A program made the translations under genes and the position numbers. The notes beneath the pieces were generated by a model. The model searched no databases, had not been told where the DNA came from, and was given only the letters and a program-made list of their open reading frames with translations. 64,000 bases of DNA from Nocardioides nematodiphilus (GTDB lineage: Bacteria > Actinomycetota > Actinomycetes > Propionibacteriales > Nocardioidaceae), in NCBI RefSeq assembly GCF_020216525.1, contig NZ_JAIWOY010000002.1, forward strand, positions 527,223 through 591,222, read 5' to 3'. This document shows, piece by piece, positions 44,036 to 53,474 of the stretch (its first letter is position 1; every line of letters begins with the position of its first letter).

Positions 44036-45058
44036 TTGAACCGCCGCTACTCCGAGCACGACCCCGAGCACTACGACCGGCCCAACCGGCGAGGCTCGCG
44101 ACCGCGCACGAAGGAGCGGCCCACGTACGCCGACGCGGTCCCTGGTGTCATCGTCACCGTCGACCGCGGTCGCTTCACGGTGATGGTCGCCGGCCGGCTG
44201 ATCTGGGCGGTCAAGGCCCGCCCGCTGGGCCGCAAGGGCGTCGTCGTGGGTGACCGCGTCCGGCTCGAGGGCGACGTCTCGGGTGTCGACGGCAGTCTCG
44301 CCCGCATCGTCGAGGTCGAGGAGCGTACGACCGTCCTGCGCCGTACCGCCGACGACGACGATCCGTACGAGCGCGTCATCGTCGCGAACGCGACCCAGCT
44401 GGTGGTGGTGACCGCGCTGGCCGACCCCGAGCCGCGGCACGGGCTGATCGACCGGGCGCTGGTCGCGGCCTACGACGCCGGGCTCTCGCCGCTGCTGTGC
44501 CTCACGAAGGCCGACCTGGCCGACCCGGAGATCCTGCTGTCGACCTACCGCGCCCTCGGCGTGCCGTGGGTCGTCACGCACGGCGTCAACCAGCCGGGCG
44601 GTGGCGACCTGAGCGAGCTGCGCGAGCGGCTCGAGGGCCAGTCCAGCGTCCTGCTCGGCCACTCCGGCGTCGGCAAGTCGACGCTGGTCAACGCGCTCGT
44701 CCCCGATGCGAGGCGGGAGGTCGGCCATGTCAACGCGGTCACCGGCCGCGGTCGCCACACCTCGACCTCGGCCCTGATGCTCCGGCTGCCGGACGCGGGC
44801 GACGACCTCACCCGGGGGTGGATCATCGACACCCCCGGCATCCGCTCCTTCGGGCTGGCCCACGTCGAGCCGGAGCACCTGATCGAGGCGTTCCCCGACC
44901 TGGACGAGATGACCGAGGACTGCCCGCGCGGATGTACGCACGGCGCGGACGAGCCGGAGTGCGGCCTGGACGAGGCCGTCGAGCGCGGCGACGCCGACCC
45001 GGAGCGGGTGATGTCGTTCCGGCGCCTGCTGGACGCGCGCTCGGTCTCGTCCTACTGA
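44036..45058 (+). CDS. rsgA: Ribosome small-subunit biogenesis GTPase
   Basis: 340 residues, circularly permuted GTPase assisting late 30S maturation. OB domain (about 40-105), G domain with the permuted order: TKAD (about 160, G4), GHSGVGKST (about 207-215, G1), DTPG (about 263, G3), then a C-terminal zinc site (DCPRGCTHGADEPECG). TTG start directly after the aroA stop (TGATTG), so aroA and rsgA are coupled. Confidence 0.93.
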   Translation: MNRRYSEHDPEHYDRPNRRGSRPRTKERPTYADAVPGVIVTVDRGRFTVMVAGRLIWAVKARPLGRKGVVVGDRVRLEGDVSGVDGSLARIVEVEERTTVLRRTADDDDPYERVIVANATQLVVVTALADPEPRHGLIDRALVAAYDAGLSPLLCLTKADLADPEILLSTYRALGVPWVVTHGVNQPGGGDLSELRERLEGQSSVLLGHSGVGKSTLVNALVPDARREVGHVNAVTGRGRHTSTSALMLRLPDAGDDLTRGWIIDTPGIRSFGLAHVEPEHLIEAFPDLDEMTEDCPRGCTHGADEPECGLDEAVERGDADPERVMSFRRLLDARSVSSY

Positions 45059-45080
45059 CGATCAGTGGGAGACTGGCGCG

Positions 45081-45389
45081 GTGTTCGGTCGTAAGAAGAA
45101 GTCCGCAGAGCCCCAGCCCGTCGAGGCGGTCGAGCCGCAGGGCCCGCAGATCGATGACGTGCCCATCCGCGAGGAGATGATCCGACTCGGGCAGTTCCTC
45201 AAGCTCGCGAACCTGGTCGAGCACGGCGGCGAGGCCAAGGAGGTCATCGCGGCCGGCGAGGTTCAGGTCAACGGCGAGATCGACACCCGCCGGGGTCGCC
45301 AGCTCCACGTCGGCGATGTCGTGGAGCTGCGCGGGCAGGCCGCCCGACCGGTCAGCGAGGCTGACTACGTGGACGACCTGCCCTGGTGA
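45081..45389 (+). CDS. S4-domain RNA-binding protein (RqcP/YaaA-like)
   Basis: 102 residues. Lys-rich start, then S4 fold LGQFLKLANLVEHGGEAKEVIAAGEVQVNGE followed by RRGRQLHVGDVV. The glycine turn and NGE.D.RRG match the YaaA/RqcP family that binds 23S rRNA; RqcP assists ribosome quality control in Firmicutes. Follows rsgA by 22 bp, in keeping with a ribosome role. GTG start. Confidence 0.85.
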   Translation: MFGRKKKSAEPQPVEAVEPQGPQIDDVPIREEMIRLGQFLKLANLVEHGGEAKEVIAAGEVQVNGEIDTRRGRQLHVGDVVELRGQAARPVSEADYVDDLPW

Positions 45390-45411
45390 TCTGCGGTCAC
45401 CGCAGGAACGA

Positions 45412-45783
45412 TCAGCCGACGCTGAGCAGGTCCACGACGAAGACGAGGGTCTCGTTGGGCTTGATCACGCCGAGGTCGCGCTGGCCGTAGCCGAGGTGCG
45501 GCGGGATGATCAGCTGACGGCGGCCACCGACCTTCATGCCCTGGACGCCCTGGTCCCAACCGGCGATGACCCGGCCGCCGCCGAGCGGGAACTGGAAGGC
45601 GGCACCGCGGTTGTACGAGGCGTCGAACTCCTCGCCGGTGCTCAGCGCGACACCCACGTAGTGGACCGCGACGGTCTTGCCGGCGACGGCCTCGTCGCCG
45701 TCACCGACGGTGATGTCCTTGATGACGAGGTCGGTGTAGGTCTCCGACGGGTCGATGAAGTCGATCTCAGGCTTCTGGCTCAT
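45412..45783 (-). CDS. FKBP-type peptidyl-prolyl isomerase
   Basis: 123 residues, cytoplasmic, no signal peptide. Complete FKBP fold: VAVHYVGVALSTGEEFDASYN, FPLGGGRVIAGWDQGVQGMKVGGRRQLIIPPHLGYG and a final LVFVVDLLSV, covering the active-site aromatics. Convergent with the S4-domain gene. Confidence 0.93.
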   Translation of the reverse strand: MSQKPEIDFIDPSETYTDLVIKDITVGDGDEAVAGKTVAVHYVGVALSTGEEFDASYNRGAAFQFPLGGGRVIAGWDQGVQGMKVGGRRQLIIPPHLGYGQRDLGVIKPNETLVFVVDLLSVG

Positions 45784-45821
45784 GCACCCAGCCTATCGAG
45801 GCGCCCCGCGCGAGCCCGATC

Positions 45822-46253
45822 TCAGACCTGGTGGACGTAGCTCTCCAGCTGGTCGCGCTCGAAGCTGAGCTCCTCGATCCGGTGCTTGACCAGGTCACCG
45901 ATGCTGATCACGCCGACCAGTGCCCCGTCGGTGACCACGGGCAGGTGCCGGAAGCGGCCCTCGGTCATCTGGGCCATCACCTGGTCGAGGGTGTCGCCGG
46001 TGGCGCACGTGGTGACCTGGCTGGTCATGATCGCCGCGACCGGCTGGTCGAGGACCGCGGGGTCGGCGTGCAGCCGGCGTACGACATCGCGCTCGCTGAC
46101 GATGCCGTCGAGGCCCTCGCCGTCGTCGCTGACGACGCAGGCGCCGATGTTGTGCTCGGCCAGCACGGCGAGCAGCTCGCGGACAGAGGCGTCGCGACCG
46201 ATGGTCACGACGCCGGAGGACGGCTTGGCCGCCAAGATCTCTCCGATGCGCAT
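45822..46253 (-). CDS. CBS-domain pair protein
   Basis: 143 residues made of two CBS repeats (about 5-60 and 70-125), with GIVSERDVVRRLH and GVISIGDLVKHRIEEL, the nucleotide-facing segments. These modules usually bind AMP or ATP and act as energy sensors. No catalytic domain attached, so it likely regulates a partner protein that is not identified. Confidence 0.88.
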   Translation of the reverse strand: MRIGEILAAKPSSGVVTIGRDASVRELLAVLAEHNIGACVVSDDGEGLDGIVSERDVVRRLHADPAVLDQPVAAIMTSQVTTCATGDTLDQVMAQMTEGRFRHLPVVTDGALVGVISIGDLVKHRIEELSFERDQLESYVHQV

Positions 46254-46328
46254 GCTGCGACCGTAGACCCGCGGATGATGCCTCGGCTAGATCCGTGGGT
46301 ACCTCTCCCTGAAACGAAGGGAGTCGTC

Positions 46329-46727
46329 ATGTCCATGACTGGTTGGATCATTCTCGCGGTCGTCATCGTGGTGGTGCTGCTGCTGGCGCTCGCGGTGTGG
46401 CGCTCGGCGGAGCGCAAGAAGCGCAGCGCCCGCGCGGAGGCTCTGCGCGAGGAGGCCCGTACGCGCGCCCCGGAGATCGGCTCGACCCGCACCGAGGCGC
46501 AGGAGGCCGAGGTACGCGCGGACGCCGCTCGCCTCGAGGCCGAGCGCGCCCAGCGCGAGGCGGAGGCCGCCCAGACCGCCCTGGCGCAGCAGGAGGCCGC
46601 GCACGAGGACCGGCTGCGCGAGGCGGACCGCCTCGACCCGGAGGTGAACCACAAGGCCCGTGACTACGAGCCCACGCCGCCCAGCACCGGCACGTCCAGC
46701 ACCGGCACGCACCGCGCCGAGGACTGA
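46329..46727 (+). CDS. Membrane-anchored coiled-coil protein
   Basis: 132 residues. N-terminal transmembrane helix GWIILAVVIVVVLLLALAVW, then an Ala/Glu/Arg-rich coiled coil (about 25-105, LREEARTRAP, ARLEAERAQREAEAAQ) and a Thr/Ser/Pro tail. AAGGGAG precedes the ATG. Function unknown. Ends exactly where hisN ends on the other strand. Confidence 0.75.
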   Translation: MSMTGWIILAVVIVVVLLLALAVWRSAERKKRSARAEALREEARTRAPEIGSTRTEAQEAEVRADAARLEAERAQREAEAAQTALAQQEAAHEDRLREADRLDPEVNHKARDYEPTPPSTGTSSTGTHRAED

Positions 46728-47582
46728 TCAGGGGCGACGCAGCGGCGTGACCGAGCCGGGGCCGCTGGTAGGCCAGTCCGGGTCGTCGCCGTCGGGCACG
46801 CTGCCCAGGAACGAGAGGGCGGCATCGTGCAGGTGGCCGTTGGTCGCCAGCGCGTTGCCGCCCCACGGGCCGTCCTCGCCGTCGAGCGAGGTGAAGATGC
46901 CGCCGGCCTCGGTCACGATCGGGACGAGCGCGGCCATGTCGTAGACCTCGAGCTCGGGCTCGGCGGCGATGTCGACGGCGCCCTCGGCGAGCAGCATGTA
47001 CGACCAGAAGTCGCCGTACCCGCGCGTGCGCCAGCAGCGCCGCATCAACGCCATGAAGTCGTCGAGCCGGCCGCGCTCCTCCCAGCCGTCGAGGGAGGCG
47101 TACGCCAGGGAGGCGTCCTCCAGCCGACGCACGTCGGAGACCTGGTTGCGGGTCGCCTTCATCAGCGACTTGCCGGTCCAGCTGCCCTGGTCCTTGCTGG
47201 CCCACCAGCGGCGGCCCAGCAGGGGCGCAGAGACCACGGACATGACGACCTCGTCCTCGACGGCGAGCGAGATCAGGGTGGCCCAGACCGGCACGCCACG
47301 GACGAAGTTCTTGGTGCCGTCGATCGGGTCGACGATCCAACGACGTGCGGCCGTGCCCGAGGAGCCCTCCTCCTCGCCGGTGATCGCGTCGCGCGAGCGG
47401 GCCCGGGAGAGCGTACGGCGGATCGACTCCTCGACGGCCTGGTCGGCGTCGCTGACCGGCGTGAGGTCCGGCTTGGTCATGACGTGCAGGTCCAACGCCT
47501 TGAACCGGTCGGCACTGATCGAGTCGGCGTCGTCGGCCAGCAGGTGCGCGAGACGCAGGTCATCGGTGTAGTCGGTCGCCAC
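46728..47582 (-). CDS. hisN: Histidinol-phosphatase of the inositol-monophosphatase family
   Basis: 284 residues. Metal-site motifs [20 protein letters not shown], and [19 protein letters not shown] of the IMPase fold. This is the actinobacterial type of histidinol-phosphate phosphatase, and it sits near aroA-rsgA as in Streptomyces. GTG start. An inositol-phosphatase role cannot be excluded by sequence alone. Confidence 0.9.
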   Translation of the reverse strand: MATDYTDDLRLAHLLADDADSISADRFKALDLHVMTKPDLTPVSDADQAVEESIRRTLSRARSRDAITGEEEGSSGTAARRWIVDPIDGTKNFVRGVPVWATLISLAVEDEVVMSVVSAPLLGRRWWASKDQGSWTGKSLMKATRNQVSDVRRLEDASLAYASLDGWEERGRLDDFMALMRRCWRTRGYGDFWSYMLLAEGAVDIAAEPELEVYDMAALVPIVTEAGGIFTSLDGEDGPWGGNALATNGHLHDAALSFLGSVPDGDDPDWPTSGPGSVTPLRRP

Positions 47583-47667
47583 AGGCTCACCCTAGTGGCC
47601 ACGCGCTCCACGCACTCCTCACCGATGTCTTCAGGTGCGTATCAGGTGGGTTCGGCACGATGGCCCC

Positions 47668-48111
47668 ATGACGATCAACGGCCTCCCGCTCCATCCGCTC
47701 GTCGTGCACGGCGCGGTGGTCGCCGCCCCGCTGGCCGGGCTGCTCGCCGTCGGCTACGCGATCCCGCGGATGCGCGACCGCCTGCGTCCGTGGGTCCTTG
47801 CCCTCGGCGTGATCTCCGCGGTGCTGGTCTGGTTCGCCGCGTTCACCGGCGGCGACCTGGAGAGCACGATGCACCTCGTCCCCGGAACACCGGGGGCGGA
47901 GGCGATCCGCCACCACGAGGACCTCGCCGGCAAGCTCCAGTTCTCCACCTGGGTCCTCGGTGCACTGGCACTGCTCGGCTGGTGGCTGCACGAGCGGCCT
48001 GGCGCCGCCCGTACGGCCGTGTCGGTCCTTCTCCCGATCGGCGGCATCGCGGTGATCGTGCTCTGTGTGATGACCGGCGATGCCGGTGCGCGCGCCGTCT
48101 GGGTGAACTGA
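47668..48111 (+). CDS. DUF2231-like membrane protein
   Basis: 147 residues, about four membrane segments, beginning [20 protein letters not shown]. The LPLHPLVVH motif and DLEST...[16 protein letters not shown] suggest the DUF2231 family, some members of which bind haem. His in HPLVVH and in the loop are candidate ligands. No ribosome-binding site visible; it may be leaderless. Divergent from hisN. Confidence 0.8.
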   Translation: MTINGLPLHPLVVHGAVVAAPLAGLLAVGYAIPRMRDRLRPWVLALGVISAVLVWFAAFTGGDLESTMHLVPGTPGAEAIRHHEDLAGKLQFSTWVLGALALLGWWLHERPGAARTAVSVLLPIGGIAVIVLCVMTGDAGARAVWVN

Positions 48112-48173
48112 GCACCGCCCCGTCACGGAGGGTCCCCGCCTCAGATGGACGGGGCTCCGGCCGATCGACAGGC

Positions 48174-50057
48174 GTGACTCTCGACCTCGATCTCGCGCCC
48201 ATCACCCAGCCGTCGCTCGGATACGGCATCGTCGACGCGATGACGATCGGGGCCTTCGTGGTCGATCCCGACTTCCGCGTGCTGCACGCGAACGCGATCG
48301 CGATCGCCGATGCCCGCGCGATGACCGGTCAGCCGATCACCCTCGAGGCGATGATCGGCGCCGACTTCGCGATCATGCTGCCGCAGAACCCGGAGCTCGC
48401 CGGGGCCGTTCGCGACCCCCAGCGACTGCCCGTCACCTTGCGCACCGCCGTAGGCGCACGCAGCGTCGAGGTCTCTCTCAGCGCGATCCGCGACGCGAAC
48501 GGCGCCTACCACGGCGCCCTGTGCAGCGCCGTCGACATCACCGACCGGGTCACGGCCGAGCGCACCGCCGCCGACGCCGAGACCGACGCGGCGACGACCA
48601 ACACCCTCCTCACCCGCCTCGCCGGCGCCGAGAACCGCGCCACGACGATGCAGACCGTCCTCGACGTCCTCGCCGAGCGCTGGCAGCTTCCGTACCTCGC
48701 GTACTGGGCGATCGACGACGCCGGCGGGATGGCCGCCGTGCAGGACGCCGGCGTGCCCGGCATCCGCGAGCAGGGACGCGCGCTCGACGCGCAGGTCCGG
48801 TGGGAGAAGGGCGACGGCCTGTGCGGCAAGGCCTGGTCGAGCCGCGACCTGTACTACATCGCTGACGTGGCCGCAGCGACCGACGCGGACTGGGCCGGCG
48901 CCCAGGAGGCCGCCGAGGCCGGTGTGAAGTCGGCGCTCGCCCTGCCGATCACGACCGACGGCGAGGTGATCGGCGCGATCGAGATCGCCTTCGACGTCGA
49001 GCTGCTCCTGTCCGAGCAGCGGAAGGCCGCGATCCGGTCGATCGCCCAGATCATCTCCGAGGCGATGGAGCGCGCGAGCGCCACCGAGCGCGCTGCCGCC
49101 GAGGCGGAGGAGAGCAAGCGCCGCCTCGAGGAGCTGCTGGTCTTCGTCCGCGGGGTCGCCGCCGGCGACCTCGCCTCGGACACCGACGTCGTCGGCACCG
49201 ACGACCTGGGCCAGATGGGCACCGGTCTCAACGAGCTGGTCAGCGCGTTCCGCTCCTCGATCGACCAGATCAACCGTACGGCCGACGCGCTCAACCTGGC
49301 CTCCGGTGAGCTCACCGCGGTCGCGCAGGGCATGGACGAGGGCGCCGCCCAGACCACCGACCGCGCCTCCACGGCGTCGGCGGCCTCGGTCGAGGTCTCC
49401 GCCTCCATCCAGACGGTGGCGACCGCTGCCGAGCAGATGACCGCCTCGATCAGCGAGATCGCGCGCAACGCCACGGACGCGTCCTCGGTCGCCACCCAGG
49501 CCGTCGGCGTCGCCAGCGGCGCGCAGGGCACCGTCGCCTCGCTCGGCGAGGCGAGCGCCGAGATCGGCAAGGTCGTCAAGACGATCACCTCGATCGCCGC
49601 CCAGACCAACCTGCTCGCCCTCAACGCCACCATCGAGGCCGCCCGGGCCGGCGATGCCGGTCGCGGCTTCGCCGTGGTCGCCAACGAGGTCAAGGAGCTC
49701 TCCAGCCAGACCGCGCGGGCCACCGAGGAGATCAGCCAGCGGATCGCGGCGATCCAGGGAAGCACCACCGACGCTGTCGAGGCGATCGCGCAGATCACCG
49801 GCGTGATCACCGAGATCAACGACATCACCGGCACCATCGCCAGCGCGGTGGAGGAGCAGACCGCCACCACCAACGAGATCGCCCGCTCGGTGACCGAGGC
49901 CGCCAACGGCGCCAACGGGATCGCCGAGGACGCCACCCAGGTCGCCCGCGCCGCTGCGGAGACTCAGGCCGGCGCACAGGGCACGCTGGACGCGGCCACC
50001 CGGCTCACCTCGATGGCCGGGGAGCTCAAGGACCTGGTCGGCCACTTCCGCCTGTGA
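48174..50057 (+). CDS. Soluble PAS-GAF methyl-accepting chemotaxis-type protein
   Basis: 627 residues, no membrane helix. PAS (about 15-125), GAF (about 150-285), a HAMP-like link (about 310-365), and the MCP signalling domain (about 365-625) with the conserved tip [20 protein letters not shown] then [11 protein letters not shown]. Resembles a cytoplasmic chemoreceptor. No che or flagellar genes are in the window. GTG 48174 chosen as the first in-frame start after the upstream gene, with no clear ribosome-binding site. Confidence 0.9.
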   Translation: MTLDLDLAPITQPSLGYGIVDAMTIGAFVVDPDFRVLHANAIAIADARAMTGQPITLEAMIGADFAIMLPQNPELAGAVRDPQRLPVTLRTAVGARSVEVSLSAIRDANGAYHGALCSAVDITDRVTAERTAADAETDAATTNTLLTRLAGAENRATTMQTVLDVLAERWQLPYLAYWAIDDAGGMAAVQDAGVPGIREQGRALDAQVRWEKGDGLCGKAWSSRDLYYIADVAAATDADWAGAQEAAEAGVKSALALPITTDGEVIGAIEIAFDVELLLSEQRKAAIRSIAQIISEAMERASATERAAAEAEESKRRLEELLVFVRGVAAGDLASDTDVVGTDDLGQMGTGLNELVSAFRSSIDQINRTADALNLASGELTAVAQGMDEGAAQTTDRASTASAASVEVSASIQTVATAAEQMTASISEIARNATDASSVATQAVGVASGAQGTVASLGEASAEIGKVVKTITSIAAQTNLLALNATIEAARAGDAGRGFAVVANEVKELSSQTARATEEISQRIAAIQGSTTDAVEAIAQITGVITEINDITGTIASAVEEQTATTNEIARSVTEAANGANGIAEDATQVARAAAETQAGAQGTLDAATRLTSMAGELKDLVGHFRL

Positions 50058-50075
50058 CGAGGGGCGGTCCTCCGG

Positions 50076-51332
50076 TCAGAGGGCCGTCGACACGGCGTGG
50101 ATCAGCACGCCGACCAGACCACCGACGATGGTGCCGTTGATCCGGATGAACTGCAGGTCGCGGCCCACGTGCAGCTCGATGCGCTCGGAGGCCTCCTTGC
50201 CGTCCCAGCGCTCGATGGTGTGGGTGATGACGGCGGTGGCCTCCTTGCCGTACCGCTTCACGACGTAGACGACGCTGTCGGCGGCGATGCCGTCGAGGCG
50301 CTCCTGCAGCGCGTCGTCGCCCGACAGGCGTGCGCCGAACCGGGTGACCTCCTCGACCAGGCGGGCGCGCAGCGCGCCCTCGTCGTCGTTGAGCGCGGTC
50401 GTGAGTGCGCGCCGGAAGGCGTTCCACAGGTCGATCGAGGTCGCGAGCACCTGCGGGTGCTCGAGCAGGCGCAGCTTGAACCGCTCGGCGCGTTCCTGCG
50501 TGCCCGCGTCGTGTTGCAGGTTGTCGGCGAGCTCGCCGAGGAGCTGGTCGAGCGCGACCCGCGCCCGGTGGTGCGGGTCGCGGCGGATCTCGGCGACCCA
50601 GCGCACGATCTCGACGTGGATCCGCGCCGCCGCGGGCTCGCGCAGCGCGGGTGGGACCCACCACGGCGCCCGCTCCCCCAGCACATCGGTGACCGTCTCG
50701 GGGTGGGTCTGCAGCCAGCCGTGCAGCTCGACCAGGGCCAGATCGACCAGGCCGTGGTGCAGGTCGTCGGCCAAGGCGCCCTCGAGCGCGCCGCCGAGCA
50801 ACGGCGCGATCGGCTCCTCGGCGAAGCGTGGGACGAGGACGTCGTGGACCAGCTCGGCGATGTGCTCCTCGCGGATCCTGCCCAGGCCGGCCGCCGCGAC
50901 CGTGGAGACCTCGTCGACGAGCGTGCGGGCGTTGGCCTCCTGCGCCAGCCAGGCCGCGGCGCGGCGGGCAGGCCGGACGACCGCGATCCGCTCGCGCAGC
51001 ACGTCCTCGGCGAGGAAGTTCTCACCGACGAACTCCTCCAGGCTGTGCCCGATGTCGTCCTTGCGGCGCGGGATCAGCGCGGTGTGCGGGATCGGCAGCC
51101 CGAGGGGGTGCCGGAAGAGCGCGGTGACCGCGAACCAGTCCGCCATCGCACCGACCATCGATGCCTCCGCGCCGGCGTTGACGAAGCCCAGGAAGCCGTC
51201 GTGATGCAGGGTCAGGAGGAAGACGATCGCCGCCACCACGAGGAGCGATGTCGCCACCGTCCGCATCCTCCGCAGCGCGCGTCGGCGGGCTTCGTCGGCG
51301 GTCGTGTCCGTGATCGGGCTGGCCGTCGTCAT
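50076..51332 (-). CDS. DUF445 family membrane protein
   Basis: 418 residues. N-terminal transmembrane segment LLVVAAIVFLLTL then GAEASMVGAMADWFAVTALF, the DUF445 hallmark, then a long charged helical region (LEEFVGENFLAEDVLRERI) and a C-terminal hydrophobic helix INGTIVGGLVGVLIHAV. Function unknown. Convergent with the chemoreceptor gene, with 18 bp between. Confidence 0.88.
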   Translation of the reverse strand: MTTASPITDTTADEARRRALRRMRTVATSLLVVAAIVFLLTLHHDGFLGFVNAGAEASMVGAMADWFAVTALFRHPLGLPIPHTALIPRRKDDIGHSLEEFVGENFLAEDVLRERIAVVRPARRAAAWLAQEANARTLVDEVSTVAAAGLGRIREEHIAELVHDVLVPRFAEEPIAPLLGGALEGALADDLHHGLVDLALVELHGWLQTHPETVTDVLGERAPWWVPPALREPAAARIHVEIVRWVAEIRRDPHHRARVALDQLLGELADNLQHDAGTQERAERFKLRLLEHPQVLATSIDLWNAFRRALTTALNDDEGALRARLVEEVTRFGARLSGDDALQERLDGIAADSVVYVVKRYGKEATAVITHTIERWDGKEASERIELHVGRDLQFIRINGTIVGGLVGVLIHAVSTAL

Positions 51333-51395
51333 GCAGGTGATTCTGCCCTCTCCGCTGATTCTTTCCGGACGGCACTCACGTGACAGAATTCTCTA

Positions 51396-51836
51396 ATGCA
51401 CAATCGCACGGTCATCACCTTCGGTACGTTCGACGTCTTCCATGTCGGCCATCTCCGTGTGATCGAGCGTGCGGCCCATCTCGGCACCCGGCTGATCGTC
51501 GGGGTGAGCGCTGATGCACTCAACATGCGCAAGAAGAACCGGGCCCCTGTCTTCAGCCAGGCCGAGCGTCTCGCGATCGTCGGATCGCTCAAGCAGGTCG
51601 ACGAGGTCTTCCTCGAGGAGAGCCTCGAGCTCAAGCGCCACTACATCCTCTCGTACGGCGCCGACGTCCTCGTGATGGGTGACGACTGGGAGGGTCGCTT
51701 CGACGAGTTCCGCGACATCTGCGAGGTCGTCTACCTGCCCCGCACGCCGGCGATCTCGACGACTGCGCTGATCGAGAAGATCGCCGGCTCCGGCCTCATC
51801 GGCATGCCGGGCGCCGAGCCCGCTCTCTCCGCCTGA
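51396..51836 (+). CDS. Cytidylyltransferase-like nucleotidyltransferase
   Basis: 146 residues. Nucleotidyltransferase motif GTFDVFHVGHLRVIERA (HxGH at about 16-19), with a C-terminal ISTTALIEKI like the ISTT.I motif of glycerol-3-phosphate cytidylyltransferase (TagD). It could make CDP-glycerol for cell-wall polymers, but other CTP-transfer reactions are possible. Confidence 0.88.
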   Translation: MHNRTVITFGTFDVFHVGHLRVIERAAHLGTRLIVGVSADALNMRKKNRAPVFSQAERLAIVGSLKQVDEVFLEESLELKRHYILSYGADVLVMGDDWEGRFDEFRDICEVVYLPRTPAISTTALIEKIAGSGLIGMPGAEPALSA

Positions 51837-51874
51837 CACGTAACCCCTCCGCTGCGGTGGTCGTTGTCCCGAGC

Positions 51875-52117
51875 ATGGACGACACGCTGCTGCTGCTCAC
51901 CGAACGGCTGCCGCGCCGGCGGCGCGATCTCGCCCTCGACATCTGCGTCGAGGTGATCGCGATCGCCCCGGAGCTGCCCGGCGGGCACCCCGGACGCGCC
52001 GCGCGCAGCGCCGTGATGCTGCTGCTGGAGCTGGCGATGCCGGATCTGAGCGAGCGTCACCGCAGCGACCTGGCCCACGCCGCCGAGCGCGCGGTCGTGA
52101 TGTCCCACGGCGCGTGA
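51875..52117 (+). CDS. Small hypothetical protein
   Basis: 80 residues from MDDTLLLLTERLPRRRRDLA; an alternative GTG lies six codons upstream. Helical, Leu- and Ala-rich, no motif recognised. Third codon positions are nearly all G or C, arguing it is coding. It follows the nucleotidyltransferase gene by about 40 bp. Confidence 0.6.
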   Translation: MDDTLLLLTERLPRRRRDLALDICVEVIAIAPELPGGHPGRAARSAVMLLLELAMPDLSERHRSDLAHAAERAVVMSHGA

Positions 52118-52316
52118 GCCGGCGGAGGCCGTCACACGGTGCGAGCGGTCATCACACCGCAGCCCGCGACGTACTCCTTGAACGGTCGGCAGGACGAGCT
52201 CGGCACCGCGTAGGGGCCGGCTGACCCACGCCGAGGAGCGCGCACCTGTCGCCGCCTGCTCAGCCAGGGGCCGAGCACGCGTCGTAACCCGTGTCTGCAC
52301 GAGACGTTGTCCGGAC

Positions 52317-53354
52317 ATGCTCCGTCGCCTGCTGCTCGTCCTCGTCGTCCTGCTTGCCTGCGAGCACGCTGTCCCATCGGCGTACGCGCACGGCGGCGGG
52401 TACGCCCCGCTGAACCGGAGCGGGCCGTCGCTCAGCGTGCCCCGAGCAAGTCTCCGGGCCGCGATCACCTGCCACGGCGACCCGCATGCCGCGCCCGAGC
52501 CGGTGCTGCTCAACCCGGCGACCAGCGTGACGCCGGCGGAGAACTACTCGTGGAACTACGAGAAGGCCTTCACGCGCCAGGGCAGGTACTGGTGCGCAGT
52601 CACCATGCCCCATCACACCTTCGGCGACATCCAGACGGCCGCCGAGTACCTCGTCTTCGCGATCAGGCGGATGCACGCGACCACCGGACGCCGGATCGCG
52701 ATCCTCGGCCACAGCCAGGGCGGGATGAGCATGCGCTGGGCGCTGCGGTTCTGGCCCGCGACCCGCCCCATGGTCGACGACGTGATCGGGATGGCGGGTG
52801 ACAATCACGGCACCACGATGCTGGTCGGCTGCGTCCCGCACGTCACCACGTGCACCCCGGCGGTGTGGCAGCAGCTGCGCGGCTCGGCCTTCATGCGCGC
52901 GCTCAACTCGCGTACCGAGACCTTCGCCGGGATCAGCTACACCGAGATCTACACGCACACCGACGAGGTGGTCACACCCAGCACGGGCGACGACCCTTCC
53001 TCGGCCCTGCACACCGGGCGCGGCAGGATCTCGAACGTCGCCACCCAGTCGATCTGTCCGCTCGAGGTCTACGAGCACCTCATGACGGGCACGGTCAGCC
53101 CGACCACGTACGCCTTGGTGATGGACGCCCTCGACCACCCGGGCCCGGCCGTACCCGCGCGCATCGCCCGTACGGTCTGCGGCCGGCTCTACATGCCGGG
53201 CATCGATCCGCTCGACGTGACCGGCTTCCTGCCGTTGATGAGTGCGCTGCCGAGCCTGGCGAGCACCGAGCTTCCGCTCGTCACGCTCTCGGGCGCCCCG
53301 ATGCTGAGCGCCGAGCCCCCGCTGCGCTGCTACGTGTTCAAGAAGGGCTGCTAG
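52317..53354 (+). CDS. Secreted CALB-like lipase
   Basis: 345 residues. Signal peptide MLRRLLLVLVVLLACEHAVP with a possible AYAHG cleavage. Nucleophile elbow GHSQGGMSM (Ser about 134), and MAGDNHGTTM resembles the APDYKGT region of Candida antarctica lipase B. Several cysteines (CAVTM, CVPHVTTC, CPLEVYE, CGRLY, CYVFKKGC) suggest disulfides. Probably an extracellular esterase/lipase. Its closest family would be the lipase group of actinobacterial CALB-like enzymes. Confidence 0.85.
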   Translation: MLRRLLLVLVVLLACEHAVPSAYAHGGGYAPLNRSGPSLSVPRASLRAAITCHGDPHAAPEPVLLNPATSVTPAENYSWNYEKAFTRQGRYWCAVTMPHHTFGDIQTAAEYLVFAIRRMHATTGRRIAILGHSQGGMSMRWALRFWPATRPMVDDVIGMAGDNHGTTMLVGCVPHVTTCTPAVWQQLRGSAFMRALNSRTETFAGISYTEIYTHTDEVVTPSTGDDPSSALHTGRGRISNVATQSICPLEVYEHLMTGTVSPTTYALVMDALDHPGPAVPARIARTVCGRLYMPGIDPLDVTGFLPLMSALPSLASTELPLVTLSGAPMLSAEPPLRCYVFKKGC

Positions 53355-53430
53355 CCGTGGCGTACGGCGACGCCCCGCGTCGCGTCACGTCCCAGACCGA
53401 CTCCGACTCGACCGCGGCACCCCACGTCAC

Positions 53431-53474
53431 TCGGCCGTGCGCGAGGGCCAGGTCGGCCGTGCGCGAGGGCCGAG
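53431..53474. repeat. Two-copy 22-bp tandem repeat
   Basis: TCGGCCGTGCGCGAGGGCCA and its neighbour repeat twice with a 22-bp period (53431-53452 and 53453-53474, last bases diverging). It lies directly after the rimB-like stop codon on the minus-strand side. Too few copies for CRISPR. Confidence 0.65.

Noticed and set aside
41627..44941. 1104-residue open frame opposite the DoxX, aroA and rsgA genes
   Set aside because: It is antisense to three well-supported genes, has unnatural composition, and no family match.
52132..52377. Small minus-strand open frame upstream of the lipase
   Set aside because: It overlaps the lipase start, has mixed codon bias and no recognisable motif, although its end (CRPFKEYVAGCG) is mildly protein-like.
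53431..53474. CRISPR array
   Set aside because: Only two 22-bp copies with no spacers and no cas genes.
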